Source: an uncultured Clostridia bacterium
Lineage (GTDB): Bacteria; Bacillota; Clostridia; Oscillospirales; JAAYOS01
Direction: 5' to 3'
Assembly (NCBI GenBank): GCA_944386395.1
Contig: CALXAZ010000012.1
Span: 1-9,037 of the forward strand
DNA length: 9,037 bases
Shown here: positions 1 to 7,270 of the stretch, one piece after another
Layout: each line of letters starts with the position of its first letter
Position numbering within the stretch: position 1 is the first letter of the stretch
The notes under the pieces: model-generated
What the model was told of the DNA's origin: nothing
Databases searched by the model: none
The model's input: only the letters and a program-made list of their open reading frames with translations
Made by a program: the position numbers and the translations under genes

Positions 1-350
1 TACATCCCCGCAAGGATAAGGGCTATGTTTCTTATATATATAAAATCCACATCTATGATACCGGTAGTAAGTGACTCAAGTACTGCAGTGGAAAGCTCAT
101 CGGTAGCAAGAGCGAGTACCTTTGGTCCTACAATAGAAAATATCAGTGAAATAACTACAAATATAAGAACCAGAAGGAGAGAAAGCTTAAATCCGGAGAT
201 ATATCTTATCAGTTTGAGCATACTGCCCCTAAAGTCTTTTGCTTTTTCAGTCACCATGCCGGGAGGTCCTCCAGGACCCCGACCCGGACCGCCCGGACCA
301 CCAGGACCGGCATGTCTGCTGTTTGTTGCTGGTCTTTTATTTTCACTCAT
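1..350 (-). CDS. ABC exporter half-transporter, second subunit (5' part only)
   Basis: This is the N-terminal 116 or so residues of a membrane protein that continues past the left edge. Its ATG (348-350) overlaps the stop codon of the upstream exporter gene as ATGA (347-350), and a strong AAAGGAGG site lies just upstream inside that gene, so the two are almost certainly translationally coupled. Residues about 15-31 are a run of glycine and proline with an arginine. Next comes a short basic stretch and a first hydrophobic helix at about residues 52-75 (FKLSLLLVLIFVVISLIF), as in the first transmembrane helix of type IV ABC exporters. The nucleotide-binding domain is not in the window. Identity as the partner of a heterodimeric multidrug-type exporter (BmrD/TM288-like side) is inferred from the neighbour, whose ATPase site is degenerate. 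The exported substrate cannot be told from the sequence. Confidence 0.85.
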   Translation of the reverse strand, partial: MSENKRPATNSRHAGPGGPGGPGRGPGGPPGMVTEKAKDFRGSMLKLIRYISGFKLSLLLVLIFVVISLIFSIVGPKVLALATDELSTAVLESLTTGIIDVDFIYIRNIALILAGM

Positions 351-2089
351 GCAAGTTCCTCCTTTGTCAACTGGCTTTCAGCAATCTCACGGTATGTCGG
401 GCAGTTCTGCAATAGCTCAGCGTGAGTTCCCTTGCCCATGATGCAACCTTCATCGAGTACGATTATCTGATCTGCGTTCATTATTGTGCTTACTCTTTGG
501 GCAACTATCAGCACTGTCGCTCCACCGGTAGTTTCACTGAGAGCTTTGCGCAGAGCAGCATCTGTTTTAAAGTCAAGAGCGGAAAAGCTGTCGTCAAAAA
601 TATATATTGGTGGTTTTTTAATGAGCGCCCGGGCAATCGAGAGCCGCTGCTTTTGTCCGCCGCTGAAATTACTGCCGCTTTGTGCTACCGGAGAAAGGAC
701 GCCCTCCTCTGTGGAAGAGACAAATTCAGCGGCTTGTGCGGTTTTAAGAGCAAGGTCTATGTCCTGCTCGGTGGCATCTATTTTTCCGTGACGAAGATTA
801 GATTCTATCGTACCTGAAAACAGCATGCCTTTTTGGGGAACATACCCTATATTATCTCGCAGAAACTTTTGCGGGAGACGGCGTATATCGATTCCGTCAA
901 GCTCTATACACCCATCGGTGACATCGTAGAAACGGGGTATAAGATTTATAAGAGTAGATTTACCCGAACCGGTAGAGCCGATAAAGGCAGTAGTCTGACC
1001 AGGTTTGGCAGTAAAAGAGATGTTGTGAAGCACGTAGCTTTCTGCGTTATTATATTTAAATGAAACGTTTTTAAAGCTGATAAGACCTTTAACTTTATCC
1101 GGAATATCCGGATTTTCAGGATCTTTTATAGAGAGCTCTGTGCTGAGTACTTCGTTTATACGATTTGCTGATACTATTGCGCGTGGAACCATAATAAACA
1201 TGAGAGCTATCATCAAAAATGACATTATAATTTGCATGGCATATTGGATAAATGCCATCATATCGCCTATTTGTAGTGTAGATTGTGCGATTGCACTGCT
1301 GCCTACCCACACAACAAGCAGGGATGTGCCATTCATTATTAGTGTCAGTGCCGGTTGCATCAGCGAGGTTACGCGCTGGGTAAAGAGGTTAGTTTTGCTG
1401 AGCTCGAGGTTTGCAGCGTCGAAACGCTGCTCCTCATGTTTTTCATTGCCAAAAGCGCGTATGACCATTATTCCAGAAAGATTTTCGCGGCTTACCAGGT
1501 TCAGTTTATCTATCAGCTTCTGAAGGATACTGAATTTCGGAAGCACAACGGGCAGGAGTACGGCAAATACACCTATCAACACAATAACCGCAAGGGCTAT
1601 TGTCCAGCTTAGAGAAAGGCTCTTTCTGAGAGCAAAGATTGTTCCACCTATGCCCATTATAGGGGCAGTGGCAAGCATTCTCAGTCCCATTGTAACAAGC
1701 ATCTGTACCTGCTGTATATCATTAGTAGTTCTTGTAATAAGAGAGGCTGTGGAAAATTTGTCAAATTCTGTATTTGAAAAACTTTCCACTTTTGCAAAAA
1801 CATCGTGTCGGAGCCCTTTTGAAACTCTACCCGCAACTCTAGATGCGATAAAGCTGAGCAGTATGGAGGCAGCAACGCCAACAAGTGCGATACCCAGCAT
1901 TGATATGCCTTTTCCAATAATATAAGCCTGCTGCCCGTCGTCCCCGGTAAGCTGTATAATGCCTACATTTACTATATCGCTCATCAGATTTGGCAGGCTG
2001 AGATCACATATTGCCTGGACGAATAGAAGAACAAAGCAAAGCATCACGCTGGTGGTGAAGGGCTTAAGGCACTTTATAATTAGCTTCAT
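347..2089 (-). CDS. ABC exporter half-transporter with degenerate ATPase site (BmrC/TM287-like)
   Basis: A 580-residue fused membrane plus ATPase protein, the usual length for a bacterial type IV ABC exporter subunit. Hydrophobic helices fill roughly residues 15-305. The nucleotide-binding domain follows: Walker A GSTGSGKST at 371-379, Q-loop Q419, signature FSGGQ at 475-479, Walker B IYIFD at 495-499, and D-loop SALD at 503-506. Two catalytic positions are altered: the glutamate after Walker B is Asp (D500), and the H-loop histidine is Gln (Q531, in VAQRVSTI). Such changes are known for the degenerate member of heterodimeric exporters such as TM287/288, BmrCD and LmrCD, so it should pair with the overlapping downstream gene to export drugs, lipids or peptides. 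The start is fixed by an in-frame TGA three codons upstream. An AAAGGAA site lies 12 nt before the ATG, a rather long spacing. The gene diverges from a two-component system that probably regulates it. Confidence 0.95.
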   Translation of the reverse strand: MKLIIKCLKPFTTSVMLCFVLLFVQAICDLSLPNLMSDIVNVGIIQLTGDDGQQAYIIGKGISMLGIALVGVAASILLSFIASRVAGRVSKGLRHDVFAKVESFSNTEFDKFSTASLITRTTNDIQQVQMLVTMGLRMLATAPIMGIGGTIFALRKSLSLSWTIALAVIVLIGVFAVLLPVVLPKFSILQKLIDKLNLVSRENLSGIMVIRAFGNEKHEEQRFDAANLELSKTNLFTQRVTSLMQPALTLIMNGTSLLVVWVGSSAIAQSTLQIGDMMAFIQYAMQIIMSFLMIALMFIMVPRAIVSANRINEVLSTELSIKDPENPDIPDKVKGLISFKNVSFKYNNAESYVLHNISFTAKPGQTTAFIGSTGSGKSTLINLIPRFYDVTDGCIELDGIDIRRLPQKFLRDNIGYVPQKGMLFSGTIESNLRHGKIDATEQDIDLALKTAQAAEFVSSTEEGVLSPVAQSGSNFSGGQKQRLSIARALIKKPPIYIFDDSFSALDFKTDAALRKALSETTGGATVLIVAQRVSTIMNADQIIVLDEGCIMGKGTHAELLQNCPTYREIAESQLTKEELA

Positions 2090-2116
2090 CTGTCGGTATC
2101 ATTCCTTTCTTACTAA

Positions 2117-2144
2117 TTAATATGGATCTATCATAAACTGTAAA
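2117..2144 (-). promoter_or_regulatory. Putative sigma-A promoter of the ABC exporter operon
   Basis: Read on the minus strand, TTTACA (2144-2139) and TATTAA (2122-2117) are separated by 16 bp. They would start transcription near 2110, about 20 nt before the exporter ATG. The -35 box overlaps the first copy of the 11-bp direct repeat at 2141-2162, where an OmpR-type activator would contact polymerase. The -10 box is imperfect, as is common for activated promoters. Confidence 0.5.
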
Positions 2145-2162
2145 GATAAACTAAAGATAAAC
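2141..2162. repeat. 11-bp tandem direct repeat, candidate response-regulator operator
   Basis: TAAAGATAAAC occurs twice back to back (2141-2151 and 2152-2162) without a mismatch. A third partial copy, ATAAAC, lies at 2133-2138. An 11-bp period places both copies on the same face of the helix, which is how OmpR/PhoB-family dimers bind head to tail. The site sits between the divergent exporter operon and the two-component genes and touches the exporter -35 box. Binding by the adjacent regulator is inferred. Confidence 0.55.
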
Positions 2163-2207
2163 GAGGAAACTTTTAGCAAAAATACAAAAAGATGTATTAA
2201 ACTGAAG

Positions 2208-2236
2208 TTTACATAGCGCCTTTTACGAATTATAAT
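2208..2236 (+). promoter_or_regulatory. Sigma-A promoter of the two-component operon
   Basis: TTTACA (2208-2213) and a perfect TATAAT (2231-2236) are spaced by the ideal 17 bp. The predicted start near 2243 leaves a leader of about 33 nt carrying a GGGGTGA ribosome binding site ahead of the regulator ATG at 2276. The direct repeats at 2141-2162 lie roughly 80-100 bp upstream of this start point, less well placed for classical activation here than at the divergent promoter. Confidence 0.7.
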
Positions 2237-2275
2237 AATGTTTATAATAAGATTAGAAAAAACGGGGTGAACAAT

Positions 2276-2950
2276 ATGTTTAATATTCTTGTAGCAGAGG
2301 ATGATAAAAATACCCGGAGGCTTATGGCAGCTGTGCTTAAAGAAAATGGTTTTGTACCTTTTCTCGCTGAGGATGGAGAGCAGGCGCTGAAGGTACTAGA
2401 TGAGCAGCATATCGATCTGATAATTGCCGATATTATGATGCCCAACGTGGACGGATATGAACTGACAGAGCAGCTTAGAGAATGTGGATATACTGTCCCA
2501 ATACTTATGGTAACGGCAAAGCAGGAGCTTGCGGATAAAAAAAGGGGATTTTTATCAGGAGCAGACGACTATATGACAAAGCCGGTGGATGAGGAAGAGA
2601 TGATCCTGCGTATAAGGGCTTTGCTGAGAAGGGCAAAGATAGTCAGCGAGCACCAGCTAAATATAGGAAAGGTGACGCTAGACTATGACTCGCTGAGTGT
2701 AATAAGGGAAGGAACGCGCATAACTCTTCCGCAGAAAGAATTTTATCTACTTTTCAAATTGCTGGCAAATCCGGACAGGATATTTACCAGATTACAACTT
2801 ATGGATGAGATATGGGGGATGGATTCAGAGACAGACGAAAGGACTGTGACTGTACATATAAACCGCCTACGTGATCGGTTTGGGAATTTTCCTGAGTTTG
2901 AGATTGTAACGGTACGTGGGCTTGGGTACAAGGCGGTGCGGCATGAATAG
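2276..2950 (+). CDS. OmpR-family response regulator
   Basis: A 224-residue DNA-binding response regulator of typical length. The receiver domain spans about residues 1-118: acidic pocket E8-D9-D10, predicted phosphoacceptor D52 in IIADIMMPNVDG, conserved switch residues T80 and K102 (MTKP). A winged-helix effector domain of OmpR/PhoB type follows at about 128-222, ending in the typical TVTVHINRLRDRF and VTVRGLGYKA stretches. An in-frame GTG at 2267 would add three residues. The ATG at 2276 is preferred because GGGGTGA (2264-2270) then sits at good ribosome-binding distance, whereas the GTG lies inside that site. The gene overlaps the kinase gene by 8 bp, so it should be phosphorylated by it. 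Likely targets are its own operon and the divergent ABC exporter. The inducing signal is unknown. Confidence 0.93.
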   Translation: MFNILVAEDDKNTRRLMAAVLKENGFVPFLAEDGEQALKVLDEQHIDLIIADIMMPNVDGYELTEQLRECGYTVPILMVTAKQELADKKRGFLSGADDYMTKPVDEEEMILRIRALLRRAKIVSEHQLNIGKVTLDYDSLSVIREGTRITLPQKEFYLLFKLLANPDRIFTRLQLMDEIWGMDSETDERTVTVHINRLRDRFGNFPEFEIVTVRGLGYKAVRHE

Positions 2951-4046
2951 GAAAACCGGCGCAGAACATGACAATGAAAGAGAAGGAGCTCCGCATATAG
3001 GGAAATTTTTTAGAAAAAGGTATACAATTACTCTTGTAATGGTACTTTTTGTGTTTTTTGTAATGATAAGCACTGCTCTGCTCATCAGTGTTGTAATGAT
3101 GGTTATCGGATATCAGGGAGTGCTGTTAAGCGGACCTCATCCGGCGCTGCTGGTGATTATGATGCTGTTTGTCAGCGTTGTTGTGGGTACGATTATTGCC
3201 GCTATCTTTAGCAGACGACCGATGCGTCCGTTTAAAGAATTTATCGATGCAACTAAAGAGATTTCAAACGGAAACTTTGATATAAAGGTAAATGCAAAAG
3301 GACCTAGAGAGATTTTGGAGCTTGCAGACAGTATGAATAAGATGGCAGCAGAGCTTAGAGGAATGGCAATGCTAAGGACTGACTTTGTAAACAATTTTTC
3401 TCATGAGTTCAAAACGCCGATAGTCTCAATCAGGGGGTTTGCGAGGTTATTGAAAGATGGTGAGCTGAGTCGGGAGGAGCGGGAAGAGTATATAGATATA
3501 ATAATAAGCGAATCCGAGCGCCTGGCGCAGCTTTCGACAAACGTGCTTGCACTTTCCAAGGTCGAAAGCGTTGAGATAATAAGTGATAAGAAGGAATTTC
3601 GTCTTGATGAGCAGCTTAGGAGGGTGGTGCTCCTTTTGGAGCACGAATGGAATAGCAAGCATATAGATATGGAGATATCTCTTCCTAATGTTACTTATTT
3701 CGGCAATGAGGAGATGATGGAGCAAATTTGGGTGAATCTTCTAAATAATGCGATAAAATTTAGCAATGAGCAAGGAAAAATTTCGGTATCACTTGCTGTG
3801 GTAAATAATGGTGTGGAGGTATTTATCGAGGACGAGGGAATGGGGATGGACGATGAGACAAAGAGATTTCTGTTTGATAAATCGTGGTATAAGAAAAATA
3901 TTCCTGGTAAATTGAGAACTAATGGAGGAAATGGAATTGGACTTCTAATAGTGAGCAGGATAGTGACCTTATGTGGAGGAGAAGTATCTGTGGTTGAACG
4001 GGAGGGGTACACTACAAGCTTTAGGGTTTTTCTACCATTAAAATGA
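2943..4046 (+). CDS. HAMP-containing sensor histidine kinase
   Basis: A 367-residue membrane histidine kinase, partner of the preceding regulator. Two transmembrane helices lie at about residues 27-57 and 67-89, joined by only about ten exposed residues, so it has almost no extracellular sensor domain. A HAMP linker follows (about 90-140), then the dimerisation/phosphoacceptor helix with H154 in NNFSHEFKTPI. The ATPase domain has an N-box WVNLLNNAIKFS at about 263-274, a G1 box EDEGMGMDD at about 296-304 and a G2 box GNGIGLLIVSRI at about 329-340. All catalytic motifs look intact. The ATG at 2943 is chosen because AAGGCGGTG (2929-2937) precedes it at suitable distance. A GTG at 2916 would add nine residues with no clear binding site. 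The short loop suggests it senses the membrane, a ligand within it, or a partner transporter; that is inference. Confidence 0.93.
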   Translation: MNRKTGAEHDNEREGAPHIGKFFRKRYTITLVMVLFVFFVMISTALLISVVMMVIGYQGVLLSGPHPALLVIMMLFVSVVVGTIIAAIFSRRPMRPFKEFIDATKEISNGNFDIKVNAKGPREILELADSMNKMAAELRGMAMLRTDFVNNFSHEFKTPIVSIRGFARLLKDGELSREEREEYIDIIISESERLAQLSTNVLALSKVESVEIISDKKEFRLDEQLRRVVLLLEHEWNSKHIDMEISLPNVTYFGNEEMMEQIWVNLLNNAIKFSNEQGKISVSLAVVNNGVEVFIEDEGMGMDDETKRFLFDKSWYKKNIPGKLRTNGGNGIGLLIVSRIVTLCGGEVSVVEREGYTTSFRVFLPLK

Positions 4047-4140
4047 TATTAAGTGCTTGGTTGATTTGTCAGAAGCGCTTTCAATGGCAGCATTTGAGCG
4101 GATAGTAGAAGAAAATAAACGGAAATATTTACAAAGATAA
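4042..4140 (+). pseudogene. Possible decayed reading frame between kinase and MATE genes
   Basis: Immediately after the kinase, a frame open from 4042 to a TAA at 4138-4140 encodes about 32 residues with a charged, helical-looking end (LSMAAFERIVEENKRKYLQR). Its only ATG (4084) would give an 18-residue peptide with no ribosome binding site. It could be the tail of a lost gene or simply chance. I do not recognise it. Confidence 0.15.
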
Positions 4141-4167
4141 ATAAGTTGCGGAAGTAACAAAATGGGA

Positions 4168-4196
4168 TTGACCTTTATATAAAAAAGGAGTAAAAT
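4168..4196 (+). promoter_or_regulatory. Sigma-A promoter of the MATE gene
   Basis: TTGACC (4168-4173) and TAAAAT (4191-4196) are spaced by 17 bp. Transcription would begin near 4203, giving the MATE gene its own promoter separate from the two-component operon. The leader before the ATG at 4215 would be only about 12 nt, which bears on the choice of start codon. Confidence 0.6.
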
Positions 4197-4214
4197 ACAC
4201 CCAGTATTTTTATT

Positions 4215-5693
4215 ATGTGGGGATGTGTTATTTTGTCAGGTCAACAGCAAAATCAAACTAGTAAAGTGGAAGGGGATGAAGTCAGTATCCAGAGAAACGA
4301 GAAAAAATCTCTTAAGCAGATTTTTTTTGGAGAAAAAGAAGGTTATCCAGAAGATCTGGATAAGATCGAACTTAGACGGCAGATACTTACAATAGCAGGT
4401 CCTGCTTCGGCGGAGCTATTGCTTACGCAGCTGGTTTCCATGGTAAGTAACATGATGGTTGGAGGGCTTGGAACTTGGGCGATCTCGGCTGTCGGGTACA
4501 CTATACAGCCAAAATTCCTGATGATGACGATGTTCCAGGCGATGAACGTTGGAGCAACGGCTTTGGTAGCCCGGTACAAAGGGGCAGGAGACAGAGAGAG
4601 GGCAAATCTTGCCATGCACCAAAGTATAATGATAACCTTCTTACTGTCAATAGTTTTTTCTGTTATTGGATATGTGTTTGCAAGACCTCTGGTGATTTTT
4701 ATGGGAGCGGAGACTGAACAGGCAATATCTGCCGGTACGGAGTATTTTCAGATACAGATGTTGTTGTTTCCGATAAGCTCTCTTGTGCTTGCGATAACTG
4801 CTATATTACGCGGTGTGGGTCAGACGAGAGTTTCGATGGTATATAACATTGTTGCAAATATTGTGAATGTTGCCTGTGGCTTCCTTCTTATAAATGGAAT
4901 GTGGTTTTTCCCGAGGCTGGAGATTGTTGGGGCCGCGTGGGCAGTAAATATCAGCCAGATTGTTGCGTTTATTATCGCTGCAATTGCAATTGTACGCGGA
5001 AGCGATATATTGCAGTTTGAATTTTCAAAGCTTTTTCATTGGAAAGCAGAAATAATCCGGGCACTTGTTAAGATAGGGGCTCCGGCGATGGTAGAACAGC
5101 TGGTGATGCGCAGCGGCATGATAATTTATACAAAGACTGTTACTTCCCTCGGAGAAGCTACATATGCGGCGCATATAATTGCAAATAATATTATGTCACT
5201 GTCGTTTATGAACGGTCAGGCTTTCGGTATTGCTGCAACCTCGCTGCTCGGTCAAAGCCTCGGTCGGGAGCGTGCGGACCATGGGCGTGCGTATGTGCGC
5301 AGGTGCCGTCAGTATGGTATGATTGTATCAATCATAATGGCAGTTGCGTTTATATTTTTGGGCAAACAGATATGCGGGCTCTATACAGATGACCAATGGA
5401 CGATATCGCTTGCTGCAAGCGTTCTTGTGGTAGCAGCTATAATGCAGCCTCTGCAGTCGTCCCAGCTCATACTTGCTGGTGCTCTTCGTGGCGCAGGTGA
5501 CACAAAGGCGGTAGCGTTTTGTACGTTTGTGGGTATAATAATTATACGTCCGCTAGTGAGTTTGACGCTGATAAACCTGTTCAATGTTGGTTTGATTGGA
5601 GCATGGATAGCTTTCCTGCTTGACCAGTCGATACGTTCTGTGTATACGCTTGTCAGATTCAATTCGGGAAAATGGCAAAAGATAACAATATAG
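4215..5693 (+). CDS. MATE-family multidrug efflux transporter
   Basis: A 492-residue polytopic membrane protein of the MATE (multidrug and toxic compound extrusion) family, which exports cationic drugs or metabolites in exchange for sodium ions or protons. A polar cytoplasmic N-terminus of about 50 residues precedes some twelve hydrophobic helices in two homologous halves. The conserved stretch GATALVARYKGAGDRERAN (about 113-131) and the second-half counterpart around ATSLLGQSLGRERAD are typical. The start is unresolved. ATG 4215 has no ribosome binding site and lies about 12 nt from the predicted transcript start, while an in-frame TTG at 4233, preceded by GGGGATGTG (4218-4226), would remove six residues. 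The gene stands alone, with its own promoter and a strong terminator. Its place beside an ABC exporter and two-component system suggests a drug-defence cluster, but joint regulation is not shown. Confidence 0.93.
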   Translation: MWGCVILSGQQQNQTSKVEGDEVSIQRNEKKSLKQIFFGEKEGYPEDLDKIELRRQILTIAGPASAELLLTQLVSMVSNMMVGGLGTWAISAVGYTIQPKFLMMTMFQAMNVGATALVARYKGAGDRERANLAMHQSIMITFLLSIVFSVIGYVFARPLVIFMGAETEQAISAGTEYFQIQMLLFPISSLVLAITAILRGVGQTRVSMVYNIVANIVNVACGFLLINGMWFFPRLEIVGAAWAVNISQIVAFIIAAIAIVRGSDILQFEFSKLFHWKAEIIRALVKIGAPAMVEQLVMRSGMIIYTKTVTSLGEATYAAHIIANNIMSLSFMNGQAFGIAATSLLGQSLGRERADHGRAYVRRCRQYGMIVSIIMAVAFIFLGKQICGLYTDDQWTISLAASVLVVAAIMQPLQSSQLILAGALRGAGDTKAVAFCTFVGIIIIRPLVSLTLINLFNVGLIGAWIAFLLDQSIRSVYTLVRFNSGKWQKITI

Positions 5694-5701
5694 TTTGTTT
5701 T

Positions 5702-5737
5702 GCAGCGCAGGATATGTCCTGCGCTGCTTTTGCTTGT
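5702..5737 (+). terminator. Rho-independent terminator after the MATE gene
   Basis: A perfect 11-bp GC-rich stem (5702-5712 with 5717-5727) closes a four-base TATG loop and is followed by a T-rich tract starting TTTTG. It begins 8 bp after the MATE stop codon and separates that gene from asnS. Confidence 0.9.
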
Positions 5738-5789
5738 ATTGAAAGAATATAGTTACACCCCCAAAATTTTTAAGAAATGTTTTTTTCTA

Positions 5790-5818
5790 TTTACTTTCAA
5801 GGAAATATTTTATATACT
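5790..5818 (+). promoter_or_regulatory. Sigma-A promoter of asnS
   Basis: TTTACT (5790-5795) and TATACT (5813-5818) are spaced by 17 bp. The predicted start near 5825 leaves a leader of about 35 nt with a GGAGGT site (5847-5852) before the ATG at 5860. The leader is far too short for a T-box, so asparagine-tRNA control by that mechanism is unlikely. The rest of the gap after the MATE terminator is AT-rich and shows nothing else. Confidence 0.65.
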
Positions 5819-5859
5819 TTATAGGAAAAGCCAACATTTAAAGTTTGGAGGTAGCTAAA

Positions 5860-7251
5860 ATGCAACTTACTGCAATAAGGGATATACTTGACGATCCGCA
5901 GAAGTTTGGAGGTAAAACAGTAAAGATAGGTGGCTGGATACGTACCCTGAGAGATTCTAAGGCTTTTGCCTTTATAGAAATAAATGATGGCTCCGCAGTC
6001 AAGGGAATGCAGATAGTAATGGATGCCGAAGTCCCTAATTTCGATGAGATTAAGAAGTATAATGTGGGTACCGCAATAGTTTCAGAGGGAGAGATAATCC
6101 TTACGCCACAGGCAAAGCAGCCGTTTGAAATGAAAGCAAAGACGATAGAGCTTGAGGGAGCGTCATCGCCGGAGTATCCGCTCCAGAAAAAGCGGCATAC
6201 AATGGAATATCTTAGGACGATTGCCCATTTGCGTCCACGTGCCAATACGTTCAATGCAGTATTTCGCGTGCGTTCTGAAGCGGCATTTGCGATCCACGAG
6301 TTTTTCAACAGTCGTGGGTTTGTTTATGCGCATACTCCGCTCATAACGGGTAGCGATGCTGAGGGAGCGGGGGAGATGTTCCGTGTGTCCACACTTGATT
6401 TGAATAACCTGCCCAAAAAAGAAAACGGAGAAATAGACTTTTCGCAAGATTTCTTCGGGAAAGAGACTAACCTGACTGTTTCGGGTCAGCTCGAAGCGGA
6501 GACATTTGCGCTTGCGTTTGGAAAGACATATACATTTGGACCAACATTCCGTGCGGAGAAATCAAATACTCCTAGGCATGCTGCCGAGTTCTGGATGATC
6601 GAGCCGGAGATAGCTTTTGCCGATCTGAAGGATGATATGGAGCTTGCGGAAAGCATGGTAAAATATATCATCAGGCATGTCCTTGAAAAATGTAAATATG
6701 AAATTGAGTTTTTTAACTCTTTTGTCGATAAGGGATTAAAAGAGCGTCTTCAACATGTGTTGGATTCTGACTTTGGCTGCATAACGTATACCGAAGCAAT
6801 AACTGAGCTGGAAAAGGTGAAAGACAGGTTTGAATATCCAGTATTTTGGGGGTGTGATCTTCAGACGGAGCATGAGCGTTATCTTACAGAGGAATTGATG
6901 AAACGTCCGGTTTTTGTTATTGATTATCCTAAAGAGATCAAGGCCTTTTATATGCGCCTAAATGATGACGGTAAGACTGTTGCTGCGATGGATCTGTTGG
7001 TACCTGGAATTGGAGAACTTATTGGAGGCAGCCAGCGTGAAGAGCGGCTGGATATTTTGAGCGAGCGTATCCATGAGCTTGGTCTCAAGGAAGAGGACTA
7101 TTGGTGGTATCTTGATCTTCGCAGGTTCGGAGGTACGCGCCACTGTGGATATGGTCTTGGGTTTGAGCGTATGATAATGTATCTCACTGGAATTACGAAC
7201 ATTCGTGACGTCATTCCGTTCCCGAGGACAACTGGTACCGCAGAATTTTAA
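5860..7251 (+). CDS. asnS: Asparaginyl-tRNA synthetase
   Basis: A cytoplasmic class IIb aminoacyl-tRNA synthetase of 463 residues, the normal bacterial AsnRS length. It activates asparagine with ATP and loads it onto tRNA-Asn. An N-terminal OB-fold anticodon-binding domain covers about residues 18-105 (VKIGGWIRTLRDSKAFAFIEINDGS). The catalytic domain shows motif 1 near 135-160 (RVRSEAAFAIHEFF), motif 2 at about 230-250 (FRAEKSNTPRHAAEFWMIEPE region, with the catalytic arginine in FRAE) and motif 3 at about 430-445 (GLGFERMIMYLTG). The stretch GSDAEGAGEMFRVSTLD and the C-terminal PFPRTTGTAEF distinguish it from aspartyl and lysyl enzymes. ATG 5860 is chosen because GGAGG sits 8 nt upstream. 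A TTG at 5845 would start inside that site. The pantothenate-kinase homologue follows after 19 bp with no terminator between, so the two are probably cotranscribed. Confidence 0.96.
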   Translation: MQLTAIRDILDDPQKFGGKTVKIGGWIRTLRDSKAFAFIEINDGSAVKGMQIVMDAEVPNFDEIKKYNVGTAIVSEGEIILTPQAKQPFEMKAKTIELEGASSPEYPLQKKRHTMEYLRTIAHLRPRANTFNAVFRVRSEAAFAIHEFFNSRGFVYAHTPLITGSDAEGAGEMFRVSTLDLNNLPKKENGEIDFSQDFFGKETNLTVSGQLEAETFALAFGKTYTFGPTFRAEKSNTPRHAAEFWMIEPEIAFADLKDDMELAESMVKYIIRHVLEKCKYEIEFFNSFVDKGLKERLQHVLDSDFGCITYTEAITELEKVKDRFEYPVFWGCDLQTEHERYLTEELMKRPVFVIDYPKEIKAFYMRLNDDGKTVAAMDLLVPGIGELIGGSQREERLDILSERIHELGLKEEDYWWYLDLRRFGGTRHCGYGLGFERMIMYLTGITNIRDVIPFPRTTGTAEF

Positions 7252-7270
7252 AGATAAAGGTAGACAAGGT

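Noticed and set aside
25..441. Plus-strand open frame with a proline-rich end opposite the exporter genes
   Set aside because: It is the shadow of the Gly/Pro-rich start of the second exporter subunit and the end of the first. The minus-strand proteins have clear domains and ribosome binding sites.
5738..5859. T-box leader before asnS
   Set aside because: The promoter at 5790-5818 leaves about 35 nt of leader, with no specifier stem or antiterminator bulge sequence.
7205..7270. Upstream extension of the coaX-like frame by 22 codons
   Set aside because: It lies inside the end of asnS and the extra residues have no counterpart at CoaX N-termini. ATG 7271 puts NIGNN at the position expected for the family's N-terminal motif.
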